A model generated the notes under the pieces. That model was not told the DNA's origin and made no database searches. It saw only the letters and a program-made list of their open reading frames with translations. A stretch of 6,560 nucleotides of DNA from CALBPI01 sp039814545 (GTDB taxonomy: Bacteria > Pseudomonadota > Gammaproteobacteria > Steroidobacterales > Woeseiaceae): the NCBI GenBank assembly GCA_039814545.1, contig JBCCBB010000120.1:1-6560 (forward strand), in the 5' to 3' direction. This document shows, piece after piece, positions 1 to 6,235 of the stretch; positions within the stretch are counted from its first letter, which is position 1, and each line of letters begins with the position of its first letter. The translations under genes were made by a program, and so were the position numbers.

Positions 1-1
1 C

Positions 2-550
2 TGCGCCTTGATGATTGGTTCGGTCCTGTTGTTTACGCCGCTTGAGATCGGGCCTGCCAGCAGCGGCAATACACTGCCTGCGCTGTCGGTCGCATTCTTC
101 TTGATCTTCCTTCTGGGACTTATGGAAGAGATCGTTTTCCGGTCCTACCCGTTATTCCGACTCGATGACGCCGTTGGCACACGAACAGCCATCTACGTCA
201 CCTCCGTCGCGTTCGCGTTCTATCACGGTCTCGACGCCAGCAATCTGCTGGGTCCGGGCGTCTGGGGCCTGTTCTATGGATGGATGGCGCTCAAGACCGA
301 CAGCATCGCGTTGCCAACCGGCTTTCATGTCGGGCTCAACTACATGCAGGCGCTGTTCGGCATGAAGCCCAAGTACGGTGGCGCGCTTTGGGAGCTTGAG
401 ATCGGCACGCAGCCAGGCGTTTTAGGAGCGGAGACGCTAGGCTTCGGCCTTCAGATCGTGCTGTTGGCCATTGGCGTCGTTCTCGTCGAGCGACTCATTC
501 GTCAACGGCATTCCGACGCGCATACTGGCAGGGAGGCAAGCGAATCATGA
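2..550 (+). CDS. CPBP-family intramembrane metalloprotease (CAAX protease-like), 5' end outside window
   Basis: This is the C-terminal part of a membrane protein of the CPBP (Abi/CAAX prenyl protease-like) family, whose members cleave substrates within the membrane. The frame is open from base 2, so the true start lies upstream. A TTG at 8 and an ATG at 11 are probably internal. Numbered from the TTG codon, all family motifs are present in order. EEIVFR (40-45) supplies the glutamate pair and arginine, FxxxH is FAFYH (69-73), and the third motif is HVGLN (107-111). Hydrophobic helices lie around 26-39, 61-72, 84-95 and 145-160, and the tail is charged and probably cytoplasmic. The stop overlaps the mogA start (ATGA), suggesting co-transcription. 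No substrate can be inferred: family members range from prenyl-protein processing to bacteriocin immunity. The motifs make the family firm and the role open. Confidence 0.9.
   Translation, partial: CALMIGSVLLFTPLEIGPASSGNTLPALSVAFFLIFLLGLMEEIVFRSYPLFRLDDAVGTRTAIYVTSVAFAFYHGLDASNLLGPGVWGLFYGWMALKTDSIALPTGFHVGLNYMQALFGMKPKYGGALWELEIGTQPGVLGAETLGFGLQIVLLAIGVVLVERLIRQRHSDAHTGREASES
531..550 (+). promoter_or_regulatory. Ribosome binding site and ATGA stop-start overlap between the CPBP gene and mogA
   Basis: GGGAGG at 531-536 is a strong Shine-Dalgarno match 10 bases before the mogA ATG at 547. The mogA ATG shares ATGA (547-550) with the TGA stop of the upstream gene, the usual sign of translational coupling within an operon. 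Confidence 0.75.
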
Positions 551-1080
551 GTGCAGTCCACATCGGTGTGATCAACGTGTCCGACCGCGCGGCGGCGGGT
601 ATCTACGACGACGTGCCCGGCAAAGCCGTGGTCGAGACCCTGCGTGAGTACCTAACCACCGAGTTTGAGCCCGTGTACCGGGTGATTCCCGACGAGCAGC
701 CCGAGCTCGAGGCCGCCATGATCGAGATGGCCGACGTCCACGGTTGCTGCCTCGTGGTGACGACGGGCGGCACGGGCCCGGCGCCGCGCGACGTCACGCC
801 CGAGGCGACCGAGGCCGTGTGTCAGAAGATGATGCCCGGGTTCGGCGAGCTCATGCGAACCACGTCACTGCAGTACGTCCCGACCGCGATCCTTTCGCGT
901 CAAACGGCGGGCATTCGTGGCAGCACGTTGATACTCAACCTGCCCGGCCGCCCGAAAGCCATTCGCGAATGTCTCGACGCTGTCTTCCCGGCCGTGCCTT
1001 ACTGCATCGACTTGATCGAAGGGCCACGACTCGAAACGGACGAGTCCGTCATCAAAGCCTTCCGGCCGCGCGGCGCCTGA
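547..1080 (+). CDS. mogA: Molybdopterin adenylyltransferase MogA
   Basis: MogA adenylates molybdopterin with ATP, the step before MoeA inserts molybdate during molybdenum cofactor synthesis. It acts in the cytoplasm, usually as a trimer. The 177-residue product matches E. coli MogA along nearly its whole length as I remember it. Shared blocks are the N-terminal ISDRAS-like stretch (VSDRAAAG, 11-18), IPDEQ (47-51), TTGGTGPAPRDVTP (72-85), MPGFGE (96-101), VPTAILSRQ (111-119), LILNLPGRPK (128-137) and VPYCI (150-154). The residues corresponding to the catalytic aspartates D49 and D82 are both present. It is shorter than E. coli MogA (195 residues), mainly from a missing insert before the VPYC block and a shorter tail. 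The start is the ATG overlapping the upstream stop. An AGGGAGG ribosome site at 530-536 lies 10 bases before it. No other cofactor gene is in the window. Confidence 0.96.
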   Translation: MSAVHIGVINVSDRAAAGIYDDVPGKAVVETLREYLTTEFEPVYRVIPDEQPELEAAMIEMADVHGCCLVVTTGGTGPAPRDVTPEATEAVCQKMMPGFGELMRTTSLQYVPTAILSRQTAGIRGSTLILNLPGRPKAIRECLDAVFPAVPYCIDLIEGPRLETDESVIKAFRPRGA

Positions 1081-1082
1081 CG

Positions 1083-1109
1083 CAGCCGCTTAGTCTGCAA
1101 CTGCGGCTG
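1083..1109. terminator. Weak inverted repeat at the convergent mogA / serine hydrolase junction
   Basis: CAGCCGC (1083-1089) and GCGGCTG (1103-1109) form a 7-base-pair stem with a 13-base loop, starting just after the mogA stop. The right arm lies inside the last codons of the minus-strand hydrolase gene, whose stop is at 1090-1092. Only 9 bases separate the two convergent genes, so a hairpin here could help end mogA transcription. There is no clear T tract on either strand, so this is a weak candidate and may be chance in GC-rich coding sequence. Confidence 0.3.
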
Positions 1110-2274
1110 TGATTGCTGCGTACAGCGCGTCCTGCCAAGCCCAGTCCGCCGAATCGCTGGCCACCGGCCGGGCGCTGTGTATTGCGATGACGACGTTCTC
1201 GGTTCGGTTGATGTAGATACCTTGCCCGAAAATGCCCGAGGCGTTGAACACACCAGGGGCATCGAGCCACCAGAAGTAGCCGTAACCGTCGTAGCCCTCT
1301 GACGGCTGCGTCGATGCGTCCATCCAGCCGTCAGGCAGGACTTTGGTGCCATCGGCCAGTCGGCCATTCGCCATCGCGAACAAGCCGATGCGGCCGTAGT
1401 CGCGCAGCGTCGCGTTGATGCAACACCCGCCGAACTCACCGCCGCCGGGCTCGGTCAGGTTCCAGGTCGCGTGCGATTCCATACCGAAGGGCCGCCAGAT
1501 TTTTTCGGAAAGGTAGGTGGAGAGGTTGTTGCCAATCGCCGATCGGAGCAGCGTGCCCGCTAGGTTGGTTTCCGCCGTGTTGTAGTTGAACGTGGCGCCA
1601 GGCTCCGCGAGGCGTGGTTTCTCGGCCAGGAAGTCGTAGAGCGCCACCGTCTCCCAGGATGCCGTCGCGATGTCCGACGTGGGGTCGGCGTAATCCTCGT
1701 TCCAGGCGACACCCGAGGCCATCTGCAGCAGATTGCCAATGGTGGCGCCGTCGTAGGCCGAACCCTTGAGCCGGGGCAGATAGTTGGTGACCGACTCGTC
1801 GACGCTCTTGATGTAGCCGTCCTGGATCGCGGCGCCGATGAGCATGGACACGACAGACTTGGCGACGGAGTAGGAGATCCACTTACTATCCGCGTCGTTG
1901 CCCAACCCGTAGCGCTCGTAGAGGATCCTGCCGTCCTTGATGACGAGCAGGCCCGCGACCGACTGTTCCTTGAAATAGGCGTCGACGGTCATCGTCGCCT
2001 CGCCCGAGCGGACCACCGTGTCGCCCAGATCGCGCTTCGCCTCGGGCAGCGCCAACACGGTGTCACCCGCCGCGACTGTTCGGGTCCAAAATATCTTGTC
2101 GGAGTTGCGGTAGCTCGCGACCTGCTCTTTGGGCGACCAGGTCAGCAGCGTATTCGGTGCGCCCAGGTATTTGTCGTCGTCTGCGGGGTCGACATAGGGG
2201 GCTTCGGCATTCGCGGTGTTCACGAAGCCGAACAGGCCGGCTGCCATCAACGTGAGTGTTCTTAAGACAGTCAT
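1090..2274 (-). CDS. Exported serine hydrolase, class C beta-lactamase fold (PF00144)
   Basis: This predicted periplasmic or exported serine hydrolase belongs to the penicillin-binding-protein/class C beta-lactamase superfamily. The 394 residues begin with a signal peptide (MTVLRTLTLMAAGLFGFVNT, then cleavage near ANA-EA, about residue 23). The nucleophile motif SxxK is SVAK (S136-K139), and the second motif is the YNT tyrosine (Y231), in the context YNTAETNLAGTLL. The late HSARP stretch (366-370) sits where the third, KTG-like motif is expected. The YNTAETN form recalls the 6-aminohexanoate-dimer hydrolase/esterase branch rather than true AmpC. An ester, amide or D-amino-acid peptide substrate is therefore likelier than antibiotics (inference). 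I chose ATG 2274 because it begins the signal peptide, has an AAAGAGA-type ribosome site, and avoids overlapping the upstream gene. An in-frame start at 2334 would bury the signal peptide. It is probably the second gene of an operon with the acyltransferase. Confidence 0.93.
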   Translation of the reverse strand: MTVLRTLTLMAAGLFGFVNTANAEAPYVDPADDDKYLGAPNTLLTWSPKEQVASYRNSDKIFWTRTVAAGDTVLALPEAKRDLGDTVVRSGEATMTVDAYFKEQSVAGLLVIKDGRILYERYGLGNDADSKWISYSVAKSVVSMLIGAAIQDGYIKSVDESVTNYLPRLKGSAYDGATIGNLLQMASGVAWNEDYADPTSDIATASWETVALYDFLAEKPRLAEPGATFNYNTAETNLAGTLLRSAIGNNLSTYLSEKIWRPFGMESHATWNLTEPGGGEFGGCCINATLRDYGRIGLFAMANGRLADGTKVLPDGWMDASTQPSEGYDGYGYFWWLDAPGVFNASGIFGQGIYINRTENVVIAIHSARPVASDSADWAWQDALYAAITAAVAD

Positions 2275-2302
2275 GCTTCTCTTTATATAGGTCGCCTTGC
2301 GA

Positions 2303-3523
2303 TCAGGAACGCAGCGCGCGTAGTTCTTCGTCAATCGGCAGGTCCGGCCAGGTGTCGGCCACTTGCTGAAGCGCGATGCGGGCCTCCTCGGTTCGACGGT
2401 TGGTCACGTACTGCCGGACCAGGGGCAGCACGTCATCGCGGCAGCTGTCGTCGAGCTTCCCGGTAACGTTGCCGCCGGCCTTGGTGAACACCTCAGCAGA
2501 GACGATCTCGCGGTCGACGCCGCCAAGGCTGTACTTGTAGGGCTCATCACCAATCGTGAAGTCGAAGCGCTTGAGCCCGTTCGCGATGGCCCATCGAATG
2601 CAGTGGGCCTGCAGCATGAGGCCCGCCGAAAGATCACGGACCGATTCGTCCCGGCCGGCGACGTGAAACAGCGCTTGTTGCTTCACCTTGTCTATGAAGT
2701 TGGCCTGCGCCGCGATGGGCTGACCGTCACGCCAGAGAATCGCGAGGTAGACCATGCCGCTGGCGAGGCCGAGCATGACGACCTCTTTGAACATGTCGGC
2801 AAGTCGGGCCGCACGTTTCTGACCTTTCTTTTCGACGTGCTTTTGGTACCAGAGCTTCGCCAGGATCGTGACGTCCTGCGTGTAAGTCTCAGGGCGTGTC
2901 TTCTTGATCGCGAGGCTCGGGTCGCTGTCAAGCTGGCGCAGCAGGCGGCGTAACTTCTGCCGTGAATTCGAACTTAAGCCAGCCAGGTATTCGGGGAAGC
3001 TCGCCGGAAGATCGACGTAAGGACAGACGAGGTTGTTGGTCTGACCCTCGTTAATGCGGTGCTCATTGGCCTTGGCTTCGAATAACGCGGTGTCAAATGC
3101 GCCCGTGAAGGCTGCAAGCCGACTTTCGCTCGCACTGAAGTAGTTAAGGATGATGCGCCCAAAATCCATCCGCGAGACTTCGCTCGCGAATGCTCGGCAA
3201 ATCGGAGCCTCGAGTTCCGGGTCGCACAGGATCCCCGTGTAATCGGCATCGAAGACGTGCCCGAGCATATCGAGCACGTTATTAAGACAGCGTGCGGATT
3301 GGTCCCACTGCGTCGTCACCATGAGCGGCAACAGGCCAATCAGGCGGTCGTCGTCCGACCAAGCCGTGATGACTCGGAACTTACCATCGACTCTAATGGC
3401 GACCGAAAAGAGGAAATCCGAGGATAAATAAACATGTGCATGGGGGTCGGCTTGGTAGAGCTCATCCCAGTCCAGCTCGATCTCAAACAGCCGGTCGATC
3501 GTCTCGATGGTCTCTATACGCAT
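2303..3523 (-). CDS. BioF2/CelD-type N-acyltransferase (GNAT superfamily, Acetyltransf_6)
   Basis: This 406-residue protein is a two-lobed GNAT/FemAB-like acyltransferase of the Acetyltransf_6 (PF13480) type, which moves an acyl or aminoacyl group onto an amine. No signal peptide or membrane helix is visible, so it is cytoplasmic. Family marks include the basic stretch SSNSRQKLRRLLRQL (184-198), the strand MVYLAILWRDGQPIAAQ (257-273), LSAGLMLQ (298-305) and the characteristic FDFTIGDEPYKYSLG (320-334). The N-terminal lobe (1-160) is less conserved but has the usual WDELY and LPL blocks. Its substrate cannot be told. Relatives act in exopolysaccharide, peptidoglycan and PEP-CTERM loci. I chose ATG 3523; an in-frame GTG at 3568 adds 15 atypical residues and has a Shine-Dalgarno placed too close. 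The hydrolase gene follows after 28 bases on the same strand. A Zur-like box lies 54 bases upstream of the ATG. Confidence 0.85.
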   Translation of the reverse strand: MRIETIETIDRLFEIELDWDELYQADPHAHVYLSSDFLFSVAIRVDGKFRVITAWSDDDRLIGLLPLMVTTQWDQSARCLNNVLDMLGHVFDADYTGILCDPELEAPICRAFASEVSRMDFGRIILNYFSASESRLAAFTGAFDTALFEAKANEHRINEGQTNNLVCPYVDLPASFPEYLAGLSSNSRQKLRRLLRQLDSDPSLAIKKTRPETYTQDVTILAKLWYQKHVEKKGQKRAARLADMFKEVVMLGLASGMVYLAILWRDGQPIAAQANFIDKVKQQALFHVAGRDESVRDLSAGLMLQAHCIRWAIANGLKRFDFTIGDEPYKYSLGGVDREIVSAEVFTKAGGNVTGKLDDSCRDDVLPLVRQYVTNRRTEEARIALQQVADTWPDLPIDEELRALRS

Positions 3524-3563
3524 GCTGTCTACTGCGAATCCGCACGGGGAACCCCGGAGGCGG

Positions 3564-3590
3564 TTCACGTTCCTACTGATATGTTATAAC
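3564..3590 (+). promoter_or_regulatory. Candidate promoter of the receptor gene, overlapped by the Zur box
   Basis: TTCACG (3564-3569; 4 of 6 to the -35 consensus) and TATAAC (3585-3590; 5 of 6 to the -10 consensus) are separated by 15 bases, slightly short. Transcription would begin near 3597 and give a leader of about 68 bases. Because the -10 lies in a palindrome, the minus strand has the same TATAAC at 3588-3583, but with a poor -35 (TCGGCT at 3611-3606). Confidence 0.4.
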
Positions 3591-3595
3591 ATCCC
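3578..3595. promoter_or_regulatory. Probable Zur (zinc uptake regulator) operator
   Basis: The 18 bases GATATGTTATAACATCCC contain a perfect 12-base palindrome, ATGTTATAACAT (3581-3592). They agree at 16 of 18 positions with GATATGTTATAACATATC, the Zur consensus I recall from comparative genomics of the Agrobacterium group, and resemble half of the longer gammaproteobacterial box. The site lies 69 bases before a ZnuD-like receptor and 54 bases before a divergent acyltransferase gene. It covers TATAAC sequences on both strands, so bound zinc-Zur could block promoters in both directions. Position, symmetry and downstream gene agree; binding itself is inferred. Confidence 0.82.
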
Positions 3596-3606
3596 GCTCC
3601 CCCCGA

Positions 3607-3639
3607 GCCGACGGAGAGCGATCCGTACCTAACGTCGGC
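3607..3639 (+). other. Inverted repeat in the receptor leader
   Basis: GCCGACG (3607-3613) and CGTCGGC (3633-3639) form a perfect 7-base-pair stem with a 19-base loop, ending 25 bases before the receptor start. In RNA it would lie in the 5' leader, after the predicted transcription start near 3597. It has no T tract, so it is not a usual terminator. It could stabilise the message, be a protein or small-RNA target, or be chance. Confidence 0.35.
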
Positions 3640-3655
3640 CCGAACAAGAAACCAT

Positions 3656-3670
3656 AGAGGATTCATGATG
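3656..3670 (+). promoter_or_regulatory. Receptor ribosome binding site, deciding between adjacent starts
   Basis: AGAGGA (3656-3661) precedes three in-frame ATGs at 3665, 3668 and 3674, with spacings of 3, 6 and 12 bases. The 3668 start has the best spacing; the 3665 start is kept as the outer limit. The choice changes only the first one to three residues of the signal peptide. Confidence 0.7.
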
Positions 3671-5872
3671 GACATGACCCGCAAATTGTCTGCTGGCAGC
3701 CTATTGCTGGCGGGCTCGATCGCCGCAGCACACGCTCAGGATACTGACCAGGACACATCGATTGACGAGGTGATTGTCCGTTCCTCGCCGCTGCGGTCAA
3801 GCATCTCCGAGGTCGTCCTCGGCACCAGCGTCATCCGCCGAGAAGAGATTATCCGTAACCTCGACGGCACGATTGGCGAGACACTCTCAAGTCAGCCTGG
3901 TGTGAGTGCCACATTTTTTGGCCCCGGTGCCTCGCGTCCCATCATTCGTGGTCTGGGCGCCGACCGTATCCGCATCCTGACCAATGACATCTCCTCGTTC
4001 GACGTGTCCACGGCCAGCCAGGACCACCTGGTTGCCACCGAGATGGGCAATGCCGAGCAGGTCGAGATCCTTCGTGGCGCCGCAACGCTGCGTTACGGTC
4101 AAAACGCCGTCGGCGGTGTGGTCAATGTATTCGACGACCGCATCCCGACCAGCCGTCCGGAAGGCGGCTTCGAAGCGGAGGCCTTCGCGTCGCATTCGAC
4201 CAACGACGATCGCGACACGATTGGTGGCCACGCAGACATCAGCCTCGGCGACGACTGGGTGTTCCACTTTGACATCACCGACCGTGAGTCCACGGACTAC
4301 GAGATCCCCGGTTTCGCCAGCGAAGAAGCTGAAGAAGAAGGCGTTAAGGATCTCGTTGAAAACAGCGCGTCCCAGGCCACCTCGACCGCTGGCGGTCTCT
4401 CGTGGCTTGGCGACAAGGGCTACATCGGCTTCTCGGTAGGCTTCCAGGAAGGCAAGTACGGCCTGCCGGGCGGCAAGAAAGAAGAAGAGGAAGAAGATCC
4501 GCTCGCACCGCCGGCCGCTGAAGAGGAAGAAGAGGAAGGTCCGATCAAGATCGACTTCGAACAGGTCCGCTTCGACATCGACGCCGAGTACAACTTCGAC
4601 GACGGCTTCATCAAGGCCGCGAAGTTCCGCTTCGGCCTCGCCGACTACGAGCACACCGAGTTCGCGGGTGACGAGCCCGAAACGCTCTTCGAGAACGATG
4701 AGTGGGAACTGCGTGCTGAGGCCATCCTCAACGAATTTGATTTCGGCAACGGTGTGGCAACGGGTACGTTCGGTCTCAGCATCGCGGACCGGGAGTTCGA
4801 AGCCGACGGCGAAGAAGCCTTCATCCCGCTGAACGAAGTGTTCCGCTGGGGCGTGTTCGGCCTGGGCCGCTACACGGTCGACAACTTCATCTGGGAAGCC
4901 AGCCTGCGTATTGATGACCAGGAAAACGAAACATCGAACCTGAGCTTCGAAGGTGGCAGCTTCACCCAGAGCGAGACCACGTTCTCTGCGGCGCTCACCG
5001 GTATCTACCAGATCAGTGACAGCAGCAGCATTGGCTTCAACCTGGCGCGCTCGGAGCGCGCCCCGACGGGTGAAGAGCTGTTCTCGAACGGTTTCCACCC
5101 GGCCACGAGCACGGTTGAGATCGGCGACGTCAACCTCGACACCGAGGTCGCGAACTCCATCGAGTTGTCTTACAAGACCAGCGTGGGCAACTTCGACTTC
5201 GGCGCCAACGTGTTCTTTATCGACTACGCCGACTTCATCTTCCTGAGCCCAACGGGTGACTTCTTTGAAGAAGGCGACCCCTTCCCCGCACCCGAAGGCC
5301 TGCCGGTGTTTGCCTACCAGCAGGCTGACGCTGAGTTCTGGGGTTTCGAAATCGAGGCCGACTACCTGGCTATGGATAACGGCGACCTCCGCGTTACGTT
5401 TGACGGTCAGATCGACCTGACGCGTGCTGAGTCGACGGAAAGCACCACGTTCGGTGGCGTCGACAACGTCCGCTCCGAGTTCACGCCGCTGGGCGGCAGT
5501 GCCACGGCGGTTCCGGCCGGCGACCTGCCGTTCATTCCGCCGATGCGCTTCCTGGGTGGTGTGAATTTCGACTACGCACCCTGGAACTCCAGCCTGCGTC
5601 TCGAAGTGCAGCACGTTGCTGAGCAGGATCGTGTCGGCCAGACGCCGGAAGGCAGTGAAGTCGATGTTGCGGGCACGGTCCCGACCGACAGCTACACGTT
5701 CTGGAACCTCTACCTGACTACGGCGCCGATCCCGAACGCCGAGAACGTCTCGTTCTCACTGCGCGTACGCAACCTCGGCGACGAGTTCGCCCGTTCGCCG
5801 ACCTCGTTCCTGGCGCAGTCTGCGCCGCTGCCGGGCCGCGACATCCGGTTTGGGGTTAATGTGAAGTTCTGA
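3665..5872 (+). CDS. znuD: TonB-dependent outer-membrane receptor, ZnuD-like (probable zinc uptake)
   Basis: This is a TonB-dependent receptor that probably imports zinc, or another metal species, across the outer membrane using TonB-ExbBD energy. The 735 residues have a signal peptide (about 1-24, cleavage after AHA), a TonB-box-like IDEVIVRSSP (33-42), a plug (about 45-160) and a 22-strand barrel ending in phenylalanine. ZnuD-type signatures are clear: TIGETLSSQPGVSATFFGPG (69-88), RPIIRGLGADRIRILTN (91-107), SFDVSTASQDH (111-121), LRYGQNAVGGVVNV (142-155), RAPTGEELFSNGFHPAT (465-481) and APLPGRD near the end. D120, H121 and H478 align by context with zinc ligands I recall for Neisseria ZnuD. 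The loop after YGLPGG (265-270) is unusual: it is KK and poly-Glu rather than histidine-rich. Regulation is probably by Zur through the box at 3578-3595. The receptor class is certain; zinc as substrate is well supported but not proven. Confidence 0.93.
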   Translation: MMDMTRKLSAGSLLLAGSIAAAHAQDTDQDTSIDEVIVRSSPLRSSISEVVLGTSVIRREEIIRNLDGTIGETLSSQPGVSATFFGPGASRPIIRGLGADRIRILTNDISSFDVSTASQDHLVATEMGNAEQVEILRGAATLRYGQNAVGGVVNVFDDRIPTSRPEGGFEAEAFASHSTNDDRDTIGGHADISLGDDWVFHFDITDRESTDYEIPGFASEEAEEEGVKDLVENSASQATSTAGGLSWLGDKGYIGFSVGFQEGKYGLPGGKKEEEEEDPLAPPAAEEEEEEGPIKIDFEQVRFDIDAEYNFDDGFIKAAKFRFGLADYEHTEFAGDEPETLFENDEWELRAEAILNEFDFGNGVATGTFGLSIADREFEADGEEAFIPLNEVFRWGVFGLGRYTVDNFIWEASLRIDDQENETSNLSFEGGSFTQSETTFSAALTGIYQISDSSSIGFNLARSERAPTGEELFSNGFHPATSTVEIGDVNLDTEVANSIELSYKTSVGNFDFGANVFFIDYADFIFLSPTGDFFEEGDPFPAPEGLPVFAYQQADAEFWGFEIEADYLAMDNGDLRVTFDGQIDLTRAESTESTTFGGVDNVRSEFTPLGGSATAVPAGDLPFIPPMRFLGGVNFDYAPWNSSLRLEVQHVAEQDRVGQTPEGSEVDVAGTVPTDSYTFWNLYLTTAPIPNAENVSFSLRVRNLGDEFARSPTSFLAQSAPLPGRDIRFGVNVKF
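4475..4537 (+). repeat. Purine-rich, Glu-coding tract with an in-frame 14-base direct repeat
   Basis: GAAGAGGAAGAAGA occurs at 4484-4497 and again at 4520-4533, exactly 36 bases (12 codons) apart and in the same frame. Both copies encode glutamate runs (residues 273-277 and 286-291) flanking a Pro/Ala spacer, DPLAPPAA. The in-frame spacing suggests local duplication or repeat expansion of the receptor loop. Confidence 0.7.
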
Positions 5873-5932
5873 TGGGATGCTGAGCTGCGCGTATTGGCTT
5901 GGCCGATGCGTCCGGTTTCAGGCCAGAAAGAG

Positions 5933-5966
5933 AAACGGGGTCGCTGGTTTCAGCGACCCCGTTTTT
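5933..5966. terminator. Strong rho-independent terminator, probably bidirectional
   Basis: AAACGGGGTCGCTG (5933-5946) pairs perfectly with CAGCGACCCCGTTT (5951-5964) around a GTTT loop: a 14-base-pair, GC-rich stem. The plus strand continues with a run of five T (5962-5966), so it ends the receptor transcript 60 bases after its stop. On the minus strand the stem is followed by TTTCTCTTT, so it can also end the convergent lipoprotein operon. Confidence 0.95.
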
Positions 5967-5998
5967 CGTTGCGGTCATGTCCGTGGACCAGAATCCCG

Positions 5999-6235
5999 TT
6001 ATGGCAACGTTGCCATCGCACCATCGACACTGCCCGTCACCGGTATCGTGGAACCGTCGTTTCGATCGATCACTTCAACGGCAGTGAGCGATGCCTGGAA
6101 CGTCGTCGCAACGGGTGGCGGCGGGGTGACGACGACGTCGCCGCCACCTCCACCGCCCCCACCGCAGGCGCCAAGCGTGCCGGCCACGGCAAGGAGTAGT
6201 ATCGCGTTCGAGATTTGGAAGCGTTTAGAAGTCAT
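5999..6235 (-). CDS. Small putative lipoprotein with poly-glycine linker
   Basis: I do not recognise this 78-residue protein beyond its export class. The N-terminus is a lipoprotein signal: basic MTSKRFQ, a hydrophobic core (ISNAILLLAVAG) and the lipobox LGAC with the acceptor at C24. Eight glycines follow (25-32), then DVVVTPPPP, a typical flexible tether. The remaining 37 residues (about 42-78) are beta-like, with TFQASLTAVEVIDR. The residues after the cysteine (Gly, Gly) give no inner-membrane retention signal, so an outer-membrane destination is likely. The ATG at 6235 overlaps the end of the upstream gene by 11 bases, with a weak GGTGA ribosome site. The gene ends just before the shared terminator. 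The folded part is short, so this could be a truncated relative of a longer lipoprotein or a small partner of the upstream protein. That it is a real gene rests on the signal, overlap and terminator. Confidence 0.65.
   Translation of the reverse strand: MTSKRFQISNAILLLAVAGTLGACGGGGGGGGDVVVTPPPPVATTFQASLTAVEVIDRNDGSTIPVTGSVDGAMATLP

Noticed and set aside
1090..2274. Antibiotic-resistance class C beta-lactamase
   Set aside because: The second motif is YNT in a YNTAETN context rather than the AmpC YSN/YAN form. The context is a housekeeping-like operon, so a generic serine hydrolase is the supported call.
2363..2953. A 196-codon plus-strand frame antisense to the acyltransferase
   Set aside because: It has no motif or convincing ribosome site, and it overlaps a recognised family on the other strand.
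3524..3568. GTG start at 3568 for the acyltransferase
   Set aside because: The added 15 residues are not family-like, the AGGA sequence is only 2 bases from the GTG, and a promoter at the Zur box would leave almost no leader.
3524..3664. Fur box or cobalamin riboswitch upstream of the receptor
   Set aside because: No GATAATGATAATCATTATC-like sequence and no B12-box-like element is seen, and the leader is too short for a cobalamin riboswitch. The palindrome fits Zur far better.
3887..5614. A 575-codon open frame antisense to the receptor gene
   Set aside because: It is a by-product of GC-rich codon use on the coding strand. The product is a run of compositionally odd sequence without motifs, while the plus-strand frame is an unmistakable receptor.
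6138..6165. Poly-glycine codon run as a phase-variable slippage tract
   Set aside because: The glycine codons are mixed (GGT, GGG, GGC, GGA), so there is no pure short repeat long enough for frequent slippage.
6225..6235. Frameshift joining the calcium-loop protein to the lipoprotein
   Set aside because: The downstream frame begins with its own complete lipoprotein signal peptide, so the overlap is an operon junction rather than a broken single gene.
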